This document shows positions 8,290 through 18,304 of a stretch of DNA of 64,000 bases, one piece after another. Position 1 is the stretch's first letter. Each line of letters starts with the position of its first letter. The position numbers were made by a program, and so were the translations under genes. Source of the stretch: Arachidicoccus rhizosphaerae (GTDB lineage: Bacteria; Bacteroidota; Bacteroidia; Chitinophagales; Chitinophagaceae); NCBI RefSeq assembly GCF_900107765.1, contig NZ_FNQY01000002.1, positions 1 through 64,000 of the forward strand. Direction: 5' to 3'. The notes under the pieces were generated by a model. It ran no database searches and was not told where the DNA came from. It was given only the letters and a program-made list of their open reading frames with translations.

Positions 8290-9399
8290 ATGAAGCGATT
8301 CAAAATAGTGCTGCTTTTATCAGCGTTTTGTGCAATATCTAATCTGGCAATCAGCCAGTTCCGAGCTTATTCTAATGAATTTATGAATATTGGTGCCGGT
8401 GCCAGAGGGCTGGGAATGGGAGGAGCGCAGGTGAGTAGTGCAATTGATGCTACAGCGGGCTATTGGAATCCTGCTGGTTTAAGTTATGTTAGGGAAGTAC
8501 CTACAATTTCTGCAATGCATGCGTCTTATTTTTCGGGAATTGGAAAATATGACTATTTGTCGGCTGCTATTCCCTTAAACGATGACCGGAGAACGATCGG
8601 AATTACTGCCATTAGATTTGGAGTAGATGATATTCCCAATACCCTGTTTTTGGTGGATCCCCAGACCGGGCAATTGAATTATAATAATATCTCAGCATTC
8701 TCATCTGCTGATTATGGCTTTTTACTTTCATATGGTCAATTACTTAAGAATACCCCGGATATGCAAATTTCTTTAGGGGGAAATGTAAAGATTTTATATC
8801 GTCATGTTGGTAGTTTTGCCAATGCACTGGGATTAGGTATCGATGCCGGATTAATGATAAGAACACCTACCTGGCGTGTCGGCGTTGTGGCAAGAGATCT
8901 CACAACTACCTATAATGCATGGTCTTTTAATTTCACCGATAAAGAAAAGGAAGTATTATATCTAACCAATAATGATATTCCTACAAAATCCACAGAGCTT
9001 ACTCAGCCAAGGTTAATTCTGGGTGGTGGCTATAATTTTGTGTTTAATGAGAAGTTTAGTTTGCTTGCAGAAACCAATTTGGATGTGACTTTTGACGGGA
9101 AAAGAAATACGCTGGTAAGCAGTGACCCGATAAGCATTGATCCGCATTTAGGTATTGAAGGTAATATTATGGATAAAGTATTTATCAGGGCAGGTATCTC
9201 AAATTTTCAAAGAGGCTTAGCTGATTCTGATACAACCAATCAAAAAAGAGTCTGGATTTTTCAACCAAGTTTGGGGGCAGGCTTTAAATTAGGGAATGTT
9301 GTGATAGACTATGCTTTTACCAATCTGGCCAACCAATCCAATCCTTTATATACCCATATTTTCTCGCTAAGGGTTGATCTGGAAAAAAAGAAATATTAA
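8290..9399 (+). CDS. porV: T9SS outer-membrane protein PorV (PorV/PorQ family)
   Basis: PorV is an outer-membrane beta-barrel that shuttles T9SS cargo and presents it to the sortase PorU. The 369-residue protein has a signal peptide (MKRFKIVLLLSAFCAISNLAIS, mature end at QFRAYSN) and then the family start NEFMNIGAGARGLGMGGAQ...ATAGYWNPAGL. The rest consists of alternating strands ending in an aromatic-rich C-terminus. ATG 8290 is chosen over GTG 8266 because it starts the signal peptide directly. The sortase-like gene begins 48 bases later, and pairing of porV with porU is typical of Bacteroidota. PorQ is the alternative assignment, but the neighbouring sortase favours PorV. Confidence 0.88.
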   Translation: MKRFKIVLLLSAFCAISNLAISQFRAYSNEFMNIGAGARGLGMGGAQVSSAIDATAGYWNPAGLSYVREVPTISAMHASYFSGIGKYDYLSAAIPLNDDRRTIGITAIRFGVDDIPNTLFLVDPQTGQLNYNNISAFSSADYGFLLSYGQLLKNTPDMQISLGGNVKILYRHVGSFANALGLGIDAGLMIRTPTWRVGVVARDLTTTYNAWSFNFTDKEKEVLYLTNNDIPTKSTELTQPRLILGGGYNFVFNEKFSLLAETNLDVTFDGKRNTLVSSDPISIDPHLGIEGNIMDKVFIRAGISNFQRGLADSDTTNQKRVWIFQPSLGAGFKLGNVVIDYAFTNLANQSNPLYTHIFSLRVDLEKKKY

Positions 9400-9447
9400 T
9401 TGATTAGGTTCTTTTTAGACAATTTATTTATTCTATTTTCTTTTAAG

Positions 9448-12400
9448 ATGACAAAAAGAAATTTACATATTGGGACTTTATTACTGCTAGTACTTGGCTT
9501 ATTATTTACGACTGGTAAGGTGACCGCACAAACTTATAATAATGAGTGGATTGTAAACGGACAGACTTACTATAAATTTAAGATTGCAACGGATGGACTA
9601 TATAGAATATCTGGCACAACGCTGTCTTCTGTGGGGATAGCAAGTGCAGTGGGAAGTAGTTTGCAGTTATGGAGAAACGGGGAACAGGTGCCGATTTATA
9701 CCAGTAATACAGGAACGCTGGGGACAAATGATTATATTGAATTTTGGGGCGAACACAACGATGGCAGTGTAGATAAAGCCCTCTTTAAAAATGCTTCAGA
9801 TCAGCTTAACAAGGCTGAGAGTTTTGAAGGTGATAGTTCCAGCTATTTTTTGACTATTAATACAAATTCCAGCCAGAATTTAAGATATACAAAAGCCACA
9901 AATGATGTAGCAGGTCTTGGCAGTAGCTTAACTGCTGAACCTTATTTTTATTATACGATTCAAAAAGACCTGGGTTCTACTTTTAACCGTGGACCGGCAA
10001 CTGCCTATGGATCAGATTATGTCTACATGTCTGATTATAAAGCAAAATGTTTTGGTACTATTATAAAGGGAACTAAAAGCACCTCTGCCAGTTTTACTAA
10101 TTTATATGGTTATTCTGGGGGAACCGGAATTATAAGTTCTGGAATGGCTGGAGCCTCCACCTTGGGGAGTAACCGAACGATAACGGTTAAGGGGAGCGAT
10201 GGCGCTACCGTTACACAATCCTTGGGAAATTTTGAAGGAAAGGTAATCAGTGCAGGTGGAGCAAAGGTTAGCTCTAGTTATACAGTGACTGTTACCAATG
10301 GAAGTTCTAATGCCAATGATCAGGTAAATGTCAGTTTTGTGTCTCTATATTATCCCAGGACTTTTAATTTTGGAGGCGCTTCTAGTTTTGCTTTTAATTT
10401 ATCTGCAAGCAGTAAGGCCAGGCTTTTAAATATAACCAATTTCTCTGCTGGAGGAAGCACTCCGGTATTACTGGACATTACTCACGGATTACGATATGAG
10501 GGCGTTGTCAATGGCTCAACTTATCAATTTGTACTGCCGGCGATGGATTCCAGCCATTTAGCCCTGGTTGGTCAAAGTGCAACAAGTTATACCTCCATTA
10601 GTGCGGCAGATATTACATCCAGGTTGTTCCCGAATCTTACAGTTAGCGATCAACAAGGAGATTATCTGATTATATCCAATAAGGCTTTGTATGGCAGAGG
10701 AGATTATGTATCTCAGTATGCTGCATACAGAAAGTCTTCAACAGGAGGGGGGTATAATGTTCATATTTATAATATTGATGATCTTGAAGATATGTTTGCC
10801 TTTGGGGTACATTCAAGCCCTCTAAGCATCAAGAATTTTTTAAGATACGCGCGCAATACATTTGCTGCTAAGCCTAAATTTGCTTTTTTAATTGGAAGGG
10901 GATTGACCTTTGATAATATGCAAGGGGCAAACGCTTCAAATTCTGAATATCAGGACCAGAATCTTGTGCCAACTTTTGGCTGGCCTGCTTCGGATATTAT
11001 GTTGGCAGCCGATAACAGTGAACCTGTGGCTGCTGTGCCTATCGGCCGACTATCTGCAGTCAAACCAGATGAAATTAAAAATTACCTAGAGAAAGTCAAG
11101 GTGTATGAGGCTGCTCAGCAAAGTACTGATCATACGATTGCAAATAATGCCTGGAAGAAAAATGTGGTGTTTATATCGGGTGGAAGTACATCTTCAGAGA
11201 ATAATTTATTTACAAGTTATTTGAATGACTACAAAACTATTTTAAATGATAGTTTATTTGGAGCTCAAAGTTATTATTTAAGTAAGATTACTTCCGATCA
11301 GGTCTCTTCTGGTCAAGCACTGGAATTAAAGCAGTTAGTAGGAAAGGGGCTTGGCATAATTAGCTATTTTGGTCATGGAGCCAGTACTACAATAGGTTAT
11401 AGTGAATTAAGTGATCCATCTGCATTTGAAAACAATGGTCGTTTTCCAATAATATTTACAAGTGGTTGTGATGTGGGAGATTGTTTTAGCTTTATGACTG
11501 GGCGTACGACTACCATAAATAATATTACTGAAAGGTATATGTTTGGTGCTGATAAAGGTAGCATTGGTTTTGTAGCGGAAACCTATTTGGGGGTAACTTC
11601 CTTTCTGCAGACTTATAATTTGGTTTTGTATAAAGATTTGGCGCATGATTATTATGGGCAACCTATTTCTGTAGTTATGCAAAAATGTCAATCAGCAATG
11701 ATTACTCCTGAAAGATTAAAAATAAGTGATACAATTACCAATTATGCGCATGCGGAACAAACAAATTATTATGGTGACCCCGCTATCAGCTTATATAATT
11801 TTAATAAACCTGATTTTGCTGTTGAAGACGATGGCGTTATTGCGCCAAGTTCGGTTTCGATTTCTTCAGGGAAGTTTAATTTGAAAGCTTATTTGTATAA
11901 TATTGGAAGAGCAATCGGGGATTCTGTTAATATTACGGTGGTGCATAAATTTCCAGATGGATCTCAAGAAAATTTATTTGATAAAAAAATTAAATCAATT
12001 CATTATATTGATTCACTTTCTTTAGATGTAACGATTGATGCAAATAAATCTGTTGGAAATAATCAATTTGTTATAACTATTGATAATGATAATACATATG
12101 ATGAACTTAATGAAAGTAATAATTCAGTAAGTAAAAATGTAAATATTTATGCTAATGGGATAACTCCAGTTTATCCATATAATTATTCCATCATTCATAA
12201 TGCGACTGCTCCATTAGTTGGATCAACCTCGGATGCATTAGCATCTTCTGCAACATATATAATGGAATTAGATACTTCTAAATTATTCAACTCTCCTTTT
12301 TTAGTTACAAAATCTATAAAATCCGTCGGTGGTGCTATTAGTTTTGATCCGGGTATAACTTATAAAGATAGTGTTGTTTATTATTGGAGAATTAGTCCAG

Positions 12401-14658
12401 CAATTATAGATGGAGAAGATTATAAATGGGCTTATAGTTCATTTCAATACATTACAGATGATGGTACGCAAAATGATGGGGTAGGTCAAAGCCATTATTT
12501 CCAACACTTACAATCCACGCTCGAAAGTATTCAGTTGGATAGCCTTAATAGAGAATGGGCGTTTACGGATAGAAATGTTGAATTTGTAATAGGGCAAGCT
12601 GTAATTGGAAGTGGCATTTCCACAGGATACAGTAATTTTAAAATTATAGTGGATAAGGATCCTGTATCTTCTTATTACTGTACAAAACTTAATAGCTCAT
12701 TAATGTTTAATGTCTTTGATCCATTAAGTTTTAAACCTTATATTAACCAAAATGTACCCTCAGTAATAGAGAGTGGGGAAATTGGTGGATTTATGGGAGC
12801 GACATCGGCTTGTAAAACTGGAGCTTATTCTTATGATACGGATCCAGTAGGACATCCGAATACCAATAAATCAAATTTTCAATTTAGTTATCAGACCGAA
12901 GCTGATCGGGCGAAGATTGTAGATTTTTTTAATTGGATTCCTGATGGGACTTATGTTGTGATGAGGCTTTTTGTAAAGGAGCCTTTCAATAATGTCCCAT
13001 TAATTGATGCTTGGAAAAATGACGCCGGGGGAAATGCTAATTTGTATAATACTTTATTGGCACAGGGATTAACTTCATTAGATCAATTTACACAGCCACA
13101 AGGAGGGATTTTTGTTTTTAGAAAAAATAATAAATTATTTACACCAATCCAAGCGTTGACAGGAGATGTTAATGGACAACTTTTATTAACGGAGTCATTG
13201 ACAGGAAAAGATTCGATTGGTTATATTACATCTCCAAAATTCGGTCCTGCAAAAGATTGGAAATCAATTCAATGGAATGGGTTGAGTAAGGATCTAATAA
13301 AAACTGATCACACCAGTTTAGAAGTGTGGGGAGTTACTAGTTCTGGTGCAAATATGTTATTAAAAACCTTAAATTCTGATGAACAAAATTCTGACATTTC
13401 TTCAATAGATGCCTCAACTTATCCATATCTTCAACTTAAATTAAGAAATGCAGATAGTATTTATTACACACCTTTTCAATTGAGATATTGGCACATATTA
13501 TATACACCGGTGTCGGAAGGGGCTTTGGCAGGTAATATTGCCTTGGAAAGTAAAGATACTATTGATTTAGGACAGGATTTGACTTTTGGTATTGCTTTTA
13601 AGAATGTAAGTGATCAGATTTATAGTGATTCTATTAAGGCAAATGTGACTCTTAGAGATAAAGACAATCAATTATTTACAATTCCCATCCAGATGTTGAA
13701 ACCAATTCAGGTGGGAGATACTGCGATGGTTTACGTTACTATTCCAGGAGATACGACTGAATATAATGCTGCACATCCGAATGACCGAATGCCGATAGGA
13801 ACAATGAATTTAGGAGGGGCTGTAACTTTAGGTTTAGACATTAATCCTTCTTTAAGTCCATTGGAATATACACATGATAATAATTTCCTATACAAATCCA
13901 TATACATTCGTACTGAAGAGCATAATACTCAATTGGATGTAACATTTGATGGGGTACATATCCTTGATAATGATATAGTTGCAGCTAAACCTGTGGTTGC
14001 GATCAGAGTCAGTGATGATTCTAAATATTTATTACTTAATGATACTGCAGTAGCTAAAATCTCATTGGTATATCCGGATGGTTCCATTAAGAATTTTGGA
14101 TATAATTCTGATACATTGACCTTTAGTCCGGCTACCGATAGCACTAAAAATGAAGCTTTAATTGATTTTAGGCCTTATTTGACTCAAGATGGTACGTATG
14201 AACTTATAATTAAAGGTCAGGGTAAAACGGGTAATGCAACAACGGCTACTGATTATAGTGTCAATTTCCAGGTTTATAATAAACCGATGATTTCTGATAT
14301 GTTTAATTATCCGAATCCATTTACGACCTCTACTGCATTTGTATTTACCATAACAGGTTCACAAGTGCCGCAGAATATTAGAATTCAGATTTTAACCGTT
14401 ACAGGAAAGATTGTCAAGGAAATTACGAAAGAAGAATTAGGGCCTTTGCATGTAGGTAGAAATATTACTGATTATAAATGGGATGGAACGGATAATTATG
14501 GACAGAAATTGGCGAATGGCGTCTATATTTATAGGGTGATAACCAATCAGGATGGTAAGAAGCTGGATCATTTTACCATTAAGGATACCAATGGTAATGA
14601 AATTAACACAGGTAAATACTTTAACAAAGGGTACGGCAAAATGTACTTGATGCGATAA
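9448..14658 (+). CDS. C25-family T9SS sortase, PorU-like, long form
   Basis: T9SS sortases of peptidase family C25 cleave the C-terminal sorting signal of cargo and attach the protein to surface lipopolysaccharide. This 1736-residue protein has a signal peptide (ending KVTAQ), a PorU-type N-terminal region (TYNNEWIVNG...YKFKIATDGLYRI), and a gingipain-fold domain with catalytic His643 in YFGHGA and Cys674 in TSGCDVGDC. CARDB-like repeats follow (PDFAVEDDG...YLYNIGRAIGDSV; then GNIALESKDTIDLGQDLTFGIAFKNVS), and the end is FlgD-like (NYPNPF...WDGTDNYGQKLANGVYIYR). It is much longer than the P. gingivalis PorU, fitting the long PorU2-like type. Start ATG 9448 replaces TTG 9400, since it begins the signal peptide. 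It is probably co-transcribed with porV. Confidence 0.85.
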   Translation: MTKRNLHIGTLLLLVLGLLFTTGKVTAQTYNNEWIVNGQTYYKFKIATDGLYRISGTTLSSVGIASAVGSSLQLWRNGEQVPIYTSNTGTLGTNDYIEFWGEHNDGSVDKALFKNASDQLNKAESFEGDSSSYFLTINTNSSQNLRYTKATNDVAGLGSSLTAEPYFYYTIQKDLGSTFNRGPATAYGSDYVYMSDYKAKCFGTIIKGTKSTSASFTNLYGYSGGTGIISSGMAGASTLGSNRTITVKGSDGATVTQSLGNFEGKVISAGGAKVSSSYTVTVTNGSSNANDQVNVSFVSLYYPRTFNFGGASSFAFNLSASSKARLLNITNFSAGGSTPVLLDITHGLRYEGVVNGSTYQFVLPAMDSSHLALVGQSATSYTSISAADITSRLFPNLTVSDQQGDYLIISNKALYGRGDYVSQYAAYRKSSTGGGYNVHIYNIDDLEDMFAFGVHSSPLSIKNFLRYARNTFAAKPKFAFLIGRGLTFDNMQGANASNSEYQDQNLVPTFGWPASDIMLAADNSEPVAAVPIGRLSAVKPDEIKNYLEKVKVYEAAQQSTDHTIANNAWKKNVVFISGGSTSSENNLFTSYLNDYKTILNDSLFGAQSYYLSKITSDQVSSGQALELKQLVGKGLGIISYFGHGASTTIGYSELSDPSAFENNGRFPIIFTSGCDVGDCFSFMTGRTTTINNITERYMFGADKGSIGFVAETYLGVTSFLQTYNLVLYKDLAHDYYGQPISVVMQKCQSAMITPERLKISDTITNYAHAEQTNYYGDPAISLYNFNKPDFAVEDDGVIAPSSVSISSGKFNLKAYLYNIGRAIGDSVNITVVHKFPDGSQENLFDKKIKSIHYIDSLSLDVTIDANKSVGNNQFVITIDNDNTYDELNESNNSVSKNVNIYANGITPVYPYNYSIIHNATAPLVGSTSDALASSATYIMELDTSKLFNSPFLVTKSIKSVGGAISFDPGITYKDSVVYYWRISPAIIDGEDYKWAYSSFQYITDDGTQNDGVGQSHYFQHLQSTLESIQLDSLNREWAFTDRNVEFVIGQAVIGSGISTGYSNFKIIVDKDPVSSYYCTKLNSSLMFNVFDPLSFKPYINQNVPSVIESGEIGGFMGATSACKTGAYSYDTDPVGHPNTNKSNFQFSYQTEADRAKIVDFFNWIPDGTYVVMRLFVKEPFNNVPLIDAWKNDAGGNANLYNTLLAQGLTSLDQFTQPQGGIFVFRKNNKLFTPIQALTGDVNGQLLLTESLTGKDSIGYITSPKFGPAKDWKSIQWNGLSKDLIKTDHTSLEVWGVTSSGANMLLKTLNSDEQNSDISSIDASTYPYLQLKLRNADSIYYTPFQLRYWHILYTPVSEGALAGNIALESKDTIDLGQDLTFGIAFKNVSDQIYSDSIKANVTLRDKDNQLFTIPIQMLKPIQVGDTAMVYVTIPGDTTEYNAAHPNDRMPIGTMNLGGAVTLGLDINPSLSPLEYTHDNNFLYKSIYIRTEEHNTQLDVTFDGVHILDNDIVAAKPVVAIRVSDDSKYLLLNDTAVAKISLVYPDGSIKNFGYNSDTLTFSPATDSTKNEALIDFRPYLTQDGTYELIIKGQGKTGNATTATDYSVNFQVYNKPMISDMFNYPNPFTTSTAFVFTITGSQVPQNIRIQILTVTGKIVKEITKEELGPLHVGRNITDYKWDGTDNYGQKLANGVYIYRVITNQDGKKLDHFTIKDTNGNEINTGKYFNKGYGKMYLMR

Positions 14659-14684
14659 CTTTTAAATTAAATGCTTGAGTTTGC

Positions 14685-14692
14685 TATCTTCG
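14685..14692 (+). promoter_or_regulatory. Possible promoter of the RDD gene
   Basis: TATCTTCG resembles the TAnnTTTG -7 element with one change and is 22 bases before the ATG at 14715. The same octamer occurs upstream of the mannose-1-phosphate guanylyltransferase gene. No clear -33 element is seen. Confidence 0.4.
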
Positions 14693-14714
14693 TGCAAATT
14701 TTAAACTTTAGACA

Positions 14715-15095
14715 ATGAAAGTTGTTGGGACAGGAACTCGGGTATTGAATTTTTTAATTGATACATTACTTGTTTTTATAATAAGTTTTACCTTTGCAAA
14801 ATGGTATAATTTTCATGTTATGTATTGGGGTTATCCGCCTTTTCCTCCTTACGCTTTCTTTTTTGTAAGTCTATTTGTTTATTACTTAATTTTTGAATCC
14901 ATCTGGCGGAAAACACCAGGTAAATGGTTAAGCATAAGTAAGGTTGTGAACAAAGAAGGGAAGAAGGCTTCTTTCTTTCAAGTTTTGGTACGTTCGCTGG
15001 TGAGATTGACGGTTATTGATATGTTTTTTATTCCCTTTTTGGATGGAAGAACCTTGCATGATTTTTTAAGTGGAACTTATGTAGTAGAAGCATAA
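14715..15095 (+). CDS. RDD-family membrane protein
   Basis: A small membrane protein of 126 residues with three hydrophobic segments (about 10-28, 44-60, 95-110). The family marks are the Arg near the N-terminus followed by LNFLIDTLLVF, the central KTPGKWLSISKVV, and the D-rich ending FLDGRTLHDFLSGTYVV. RDD proteins are of poorly known role; some act in ion exchange. It lies 56 bases after the sortase gene and might be read through from it, but a possible promoter precedes it. No direct functional link to the sortase can be shown. Confidence 0.8.
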   Translation: MKVVGTGTRVLNFLIDTLLVFIISFTFAKWYNFHVMYWGYPPFPPYAFFFVSLFVYYLIFESIWRKTPGKWLSISKVVNKEGKKASFFQVLVRSLVRLTVIDMFFIPFLDGRTLHDFLSGTYVVEA

Positions 15096-15104
15096 GTTTA
15101 AAGC

Positions 15105-16070
15105 TTACTTCCCAGGTGCTCTATTTCGAAGAACCCATGGCCGAAATATTCTATATAATAGTTTGTTTTTTGAAGCAATAAATATGTAGGTGGCCTTTGG
15201 ATTATATTTAAGGAATTGCAAAATCGATAGTTTATTTGATTTTTCCTTTATAAACTCTGGATTGTTACTTAGCCAACTTGCAAGAAGGATTTTTTGATTA
15301 AAAAGGAATTCTCTTTTTGATGCAAGGGAGTCTGGGATTGTATGTTTACTGATAAAGTAGTCTGCTATTGTATGTCTTTTTATAAAATGATTAATGCGGG
15401 CATAGATGTCAATCTTTCTACTTTGAGAATTATTTCTGAAATTGTAAGTAGTTGTCGTTTGATGTAAATATGATCCTTTTGTTTTTAACATGAGGCCTAA
15501 ATAAATCCCATAATCAGAGGTGGGAAAATTGTATTTTATATATTCTTCTATTTCTTCCTCCATTAATAGTGCTCTTCTGAATGAAGAAGTAGAGGTGAGG
15601 ATAGGATAAGACAAAAGCGAGAATTCGAATTGATTATTTTCTGGGAATTTAAAGGAAGAATGATAACCATATTGTTCTTGAATTTGGTCCTCTGCCTCAA
15701 TCAAATAATTCCCAAATATGAATCCTATTTTTGAATTTGTTTTGTAAACTTCGTAATGAAGTTGTAAATGGTTGATAGAATTCCAATAATCGTCCGCATC
15801 TAATAGTGCAATATATTCTCCTTGGGCTATTTTTAGTAAATGGCTTAGACTCTTAAGAACTCCCTGATTTTCTATGTTATTTATTATAGTAAAATTTGAA
15901 TATTTTGAATAATTTTCTAATATTTTTATTGTTTCATCAGTTGAACAGTCATTACAAATTAATACTTCTATATTGAAATTAAAATTTTGAGAGAGTATGC
16001 TTTGAATTGCTCTATCGAGAAATTCTGCCATATTGTAAGTTGTGACGCATATCGAAAATACAGGGTTCAT
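15105..16070 (-). CDS. Family 2 glycosyltransferase
   Basis: A GT-A fold sugar transferase of 321 residues, likely building a surface polysaccharide. It starts MNPVFSICVTTYNMAEFLDRAIQSIL, has the first acidic pair in ICNDCSTDETI, and the metal-binding ALLDADDYW. The sugar and acceptor cannot be told from the sequence. It starts only 2 bases after the stop of the flippase gene, so the two are surely co-transcribed on the minus strand. The gene is very AT-rich compared with housekeeping genes in the window, as is common for exchanged surface-glycan genes. Confidence 0.88.
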   Translation of the reverse strand: MNPVFSICVTTYNMAEFLDRAIQSILSQNFNFNIEVLICNDCSTDETIKILENYSKYSNFTIINNIENQGVLKSLSHLLKIAQGEYIALLDADDYWNSINHLQLHYEVYKTNSKIGFIFGNYLIEAEDQIQEQYGYHSSFKFPENNQFEFSLLSYPILTSTSSFRRALLMEEEIEEYIKYNFPTSDYGIYLGLMLKTKGSYLHQTTTTYNFRNNSQSRKIDIYARINHFIKRHTIADYFISKHTIPDSLASKREFLFNQKILLASWLSNNPEFIKEKSNKLSILQFLKYNPKATYIFIASKNKLLYRIFRPWVLRNRAPGK

Positions 16071-16072
16071 TT

Positions 16073-17524
16073 TTATAATTTAATTTTCATTGCTCTAAAT
16101 ACTATATAATTATAAATTTCAGTAGCAATTCGATTCTTAAAAACCTTTAATTGAAAAAACATATAACAACTGGCGCATAGCATAATTCCCAATATTAAAT
16201 TTATAGTCATATTAGGGTTAAAACGTCCAATAAAATAATGAATTGGAATAAATAAACTACTTAATATAATGCAGATAAGTGGATCTTTTAATTTAATATT
16301 TAACTTGATATATTTTCTACTTTCAATATACACTAATGTTACCATTAATATTTCTGTAAATAAATATGAGATGCTTGCTCCTATATAACCGAATTTTGGA
16401 ATAAGGATTAAGTTGATTATCAAATTACAAGCCATTCCCCAGATTGATAATTTAAACATTTGTTTCTCCTTTCCTAAAGGGAATAATATTTGTCGACTAT
16501 AAACGAATGCTAATCCTAATAGAATTGGTAATGGAGATAAGATCATTAAAGAAATTGTAGCGGAGTAATAATTTTTTCCCGCAATTAAATTTATTAACTC
16601 TCTTGAATAAATAAAAACACCAAAGGATATTGGGATACTAAGAAAAGCTGTGTAATAAAATGATTTATTTAGTAATTCAATAGCACGAGTTCTATTTTGA
16701 TTATTATTTATTCCAAATAATTTGCTTAGCTCAGGAATAAGAACAACCCCTCCTGTTTTAATAAAAGCAATGGCAAGCTTACTAATTTTTTCTGATACCG
16801 TATAATATGCCACTTCTTGTTTAGGTTTAAAAAATCCAAGTATAATCGAATTCGCATAAACATAGATGCTAATCATTACACTCAGGGAGAATAAAGTCAC
16901 AATAGGCTTTAAATGCTTTCTAATGTTTAATTGGTTTAGATTAAATACTAGCAAATGTTTCGCTTTCATGAAATTTATTATTGCTGAAAGAGAAATTACA
17001 AATAATTCTATTGAATAATAGGTCGCCTTGTCAGTAGGTGATTTAATTAGGGTGAATATTAAAATTACTGAAATACTTCTTATAATTACTGATCGTAATG
17101 TAATATATTTAAATTCTTGAATGCCATTGTAATACCATTCTATGAAAAATAAATTAGACCATAGAATTGCAAATCCAATATAAAATAGTAATAAATCAGA
17201 ATTTAGACTTGATATAATTCTTACAATAATTAAAAATATTCCGCTAACAATTGTGGTAGTAATACAATTAAAATAAAATAATTCAGAGAAAGTTTTTTTT
17301 AATAAGATGGGATTATCACTAACTTTAGCTATTTCCCTAATTCCATATACAGGGATTCCTAAAAAGGCAAAGGTTAAAAAATATTGTGTAAAGTAGCTTG
17401 CAAAGTTAACGGCTCCGATTGCATTTGGCTCGAGGACTCTAGCCGCATATGGAAAAGTTATCAAGGGAAATATTAATTGGCTTATTTGTAGTATCGTATT
17501 ATATATAATATTTTTTTTAAGCAT
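16073..17524 (-). CDS. Wzx-like oligosaccharide flippase
   Basis: Flippases of the MOP superfamily move lipid-linked oligosaccharide across the inner membrane. The protein has 483 residues, almost wholly hydrophobic with about 12-14 membrane spans, and starts MLKKNIIYNTILQISQLIFPLITFPYAARVL, a typical polysaccharide-synthesis protein N-terminus. Charged residues cluster in short loops, for example FGINNNQNRTRAIELLN. It leads the minus-strand pair with the GT2 gene. Base composition is strongly AT-rich. The lipid-linked substrate is not known; no wzy polymerase is seen in the window. Confidence 0.88.
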   Translation of the reverse strand: MLKKNIIYNTILQISQLIFPLITFPYAARVLEPNAIGAVNFASYFTQYFLTFAFLGIPVYGIREIAKVSDNPILLKKTFSELFYFNCITTTIVSGIFLIIVRIISSLNSDLLLFYIGFAILWSNLFFIEWYYNGIQEFKYITLRSVIIRSISVILIFTLIKSPTDKATYYSIELFVISLSAIINFMKAKHLLVFNLNQLNIRKHLKPIVTLFSLSVMISIYVYANSIILGFFKPKQEVAYYTVSEKISKLAIAFIKTGGVVLIPELSKLFGINNNQNRTRAIELLNKSFYYTAFLSIPISFGVFIYSRELINLIAGKNYYSATISLMILSPLPILLGLAFVYSRQILFPLGKEKQMFKLSIWGMACNLIINLILIPKFGYIGASISYLFTEILMVTLVYIESRKYIKLNIKLKDPLICIILSSLFIPIHYFIGRFNPNMTINLILGIMLCASCYMFFQLKVFKNRIATEIYNYIVFRAMKIKL

Positions 17525-17611
17525 ACAAAAGCGCCTTTGGATTTTTGTGCTAAATTAAACTTTCTTATAATAAATTGATTAATTTTGGTTTATTACTTTC
17601 AATATTTACCT

Positions 17612-18304
17612 ATGGGGCGTCTTGGTAGTTTTGTTTTTAGATTTTTCTATATTTTGGCTCCTTTTAAAATGAAGAAGCGAATGGATCTCCTAAAACATGG
17701 TTGGAGTTTAATGGTGTCTCCTGATTCTTGGTTGGTTCAAATTGGTTACGTTAATTCATTCATTTCTGGAGAACCTGTTGATCTCTTTTATAATCCTGTT
17801 CCGTGGATGAATTATAGCCTTTTCTCTTTTTTGGCAGAAAGAATTAATAAAAACTTTGAAGTGTTTGAATTTGGTTCTGGAAATTCTACACTTTTCTTTG
17901 CTAAACATGTGAGGGAGTTGTATTCAATAGAGTATGATAAAAAATGGTTCGATTTGATTTCTAAAAAAATCATTGTCCAAGAGTTAAATAACGTTAGGTA
18001 TATTTATTGTGAATTGGGGAATGCATATTCAAATAAAATAGTTCAAATAGATACTTTTTTTGATATGGTGATAATCGATGGAAGGCAAAGAGTGGAATGT
18101 GCAATAAGGGCCTATTCTAAATTGAAAGATTCAGGTGTATTAATATTAGATGATAGTGATAGAGTAAAATATAAAGAAATTTTTGATTTTTATCAAATAA
18201 AAGGATTTGCATTTGTTACCTTTTCTTCTGTAAAACCAAATGGGTTTGGGGCGGAGTATTCAACAATTTTTTACAAAAAAGGAGAAAATATTTTAGGATT
18301 ATGA
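17612..18304 (+). CDS. Class I SAM-dependent methyltransferase-like protein
   Basis: A 230-residue protein with a Rossmann-like core: VFEFGSGNSTLFFAKHV (SAM-binding loop), YSIEYDKKWFDLI (acidic residue at the end of strand 2), DMVIIDGRQRVECAIRAY and GVLILDDSDR. The N-terminus (MGRLGSFVFRFFYILAPF) is hydrophobic and could bind the membrane. Its place among glycan genes suggests it acts on a sugar or glycolipid, but this is inference. ATG 17612 is chosen; TTG 17585 would overlap a TAATTTTG -7-like box at 17580-17587. The stop overlaps the start of the GT4 gene by 4 bases. Confidence 0.7.
   Translation: MGRLGSFVFRFFYILAPFKMKKRMDLLKHGWSLMVSPDSWLVQIGYVNSFISGEPVDLFYNPVPWMNYSLFSFLAERINKNFEVFEFGSGNSTLFFAKHVRELYSIEYDKKWFDLISKKIIVQELNNVRYIYCELGNAYSNKIVQIDTFFDMVIIDGRQRVECAIRAYSKLKDSGVLILDDSDRVKYKEIFDFYQIKGFAFVTFSSVKPNGFGAEYSTIFYKKGENILGL

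Noticed and set aside
9400-9447. Upstream TTG start for the PorU-like gene
   Set aside because: It would place a hydrophobic stretch ahead of a complete signal peptide; ATG 9448 gives a standard exported protein.
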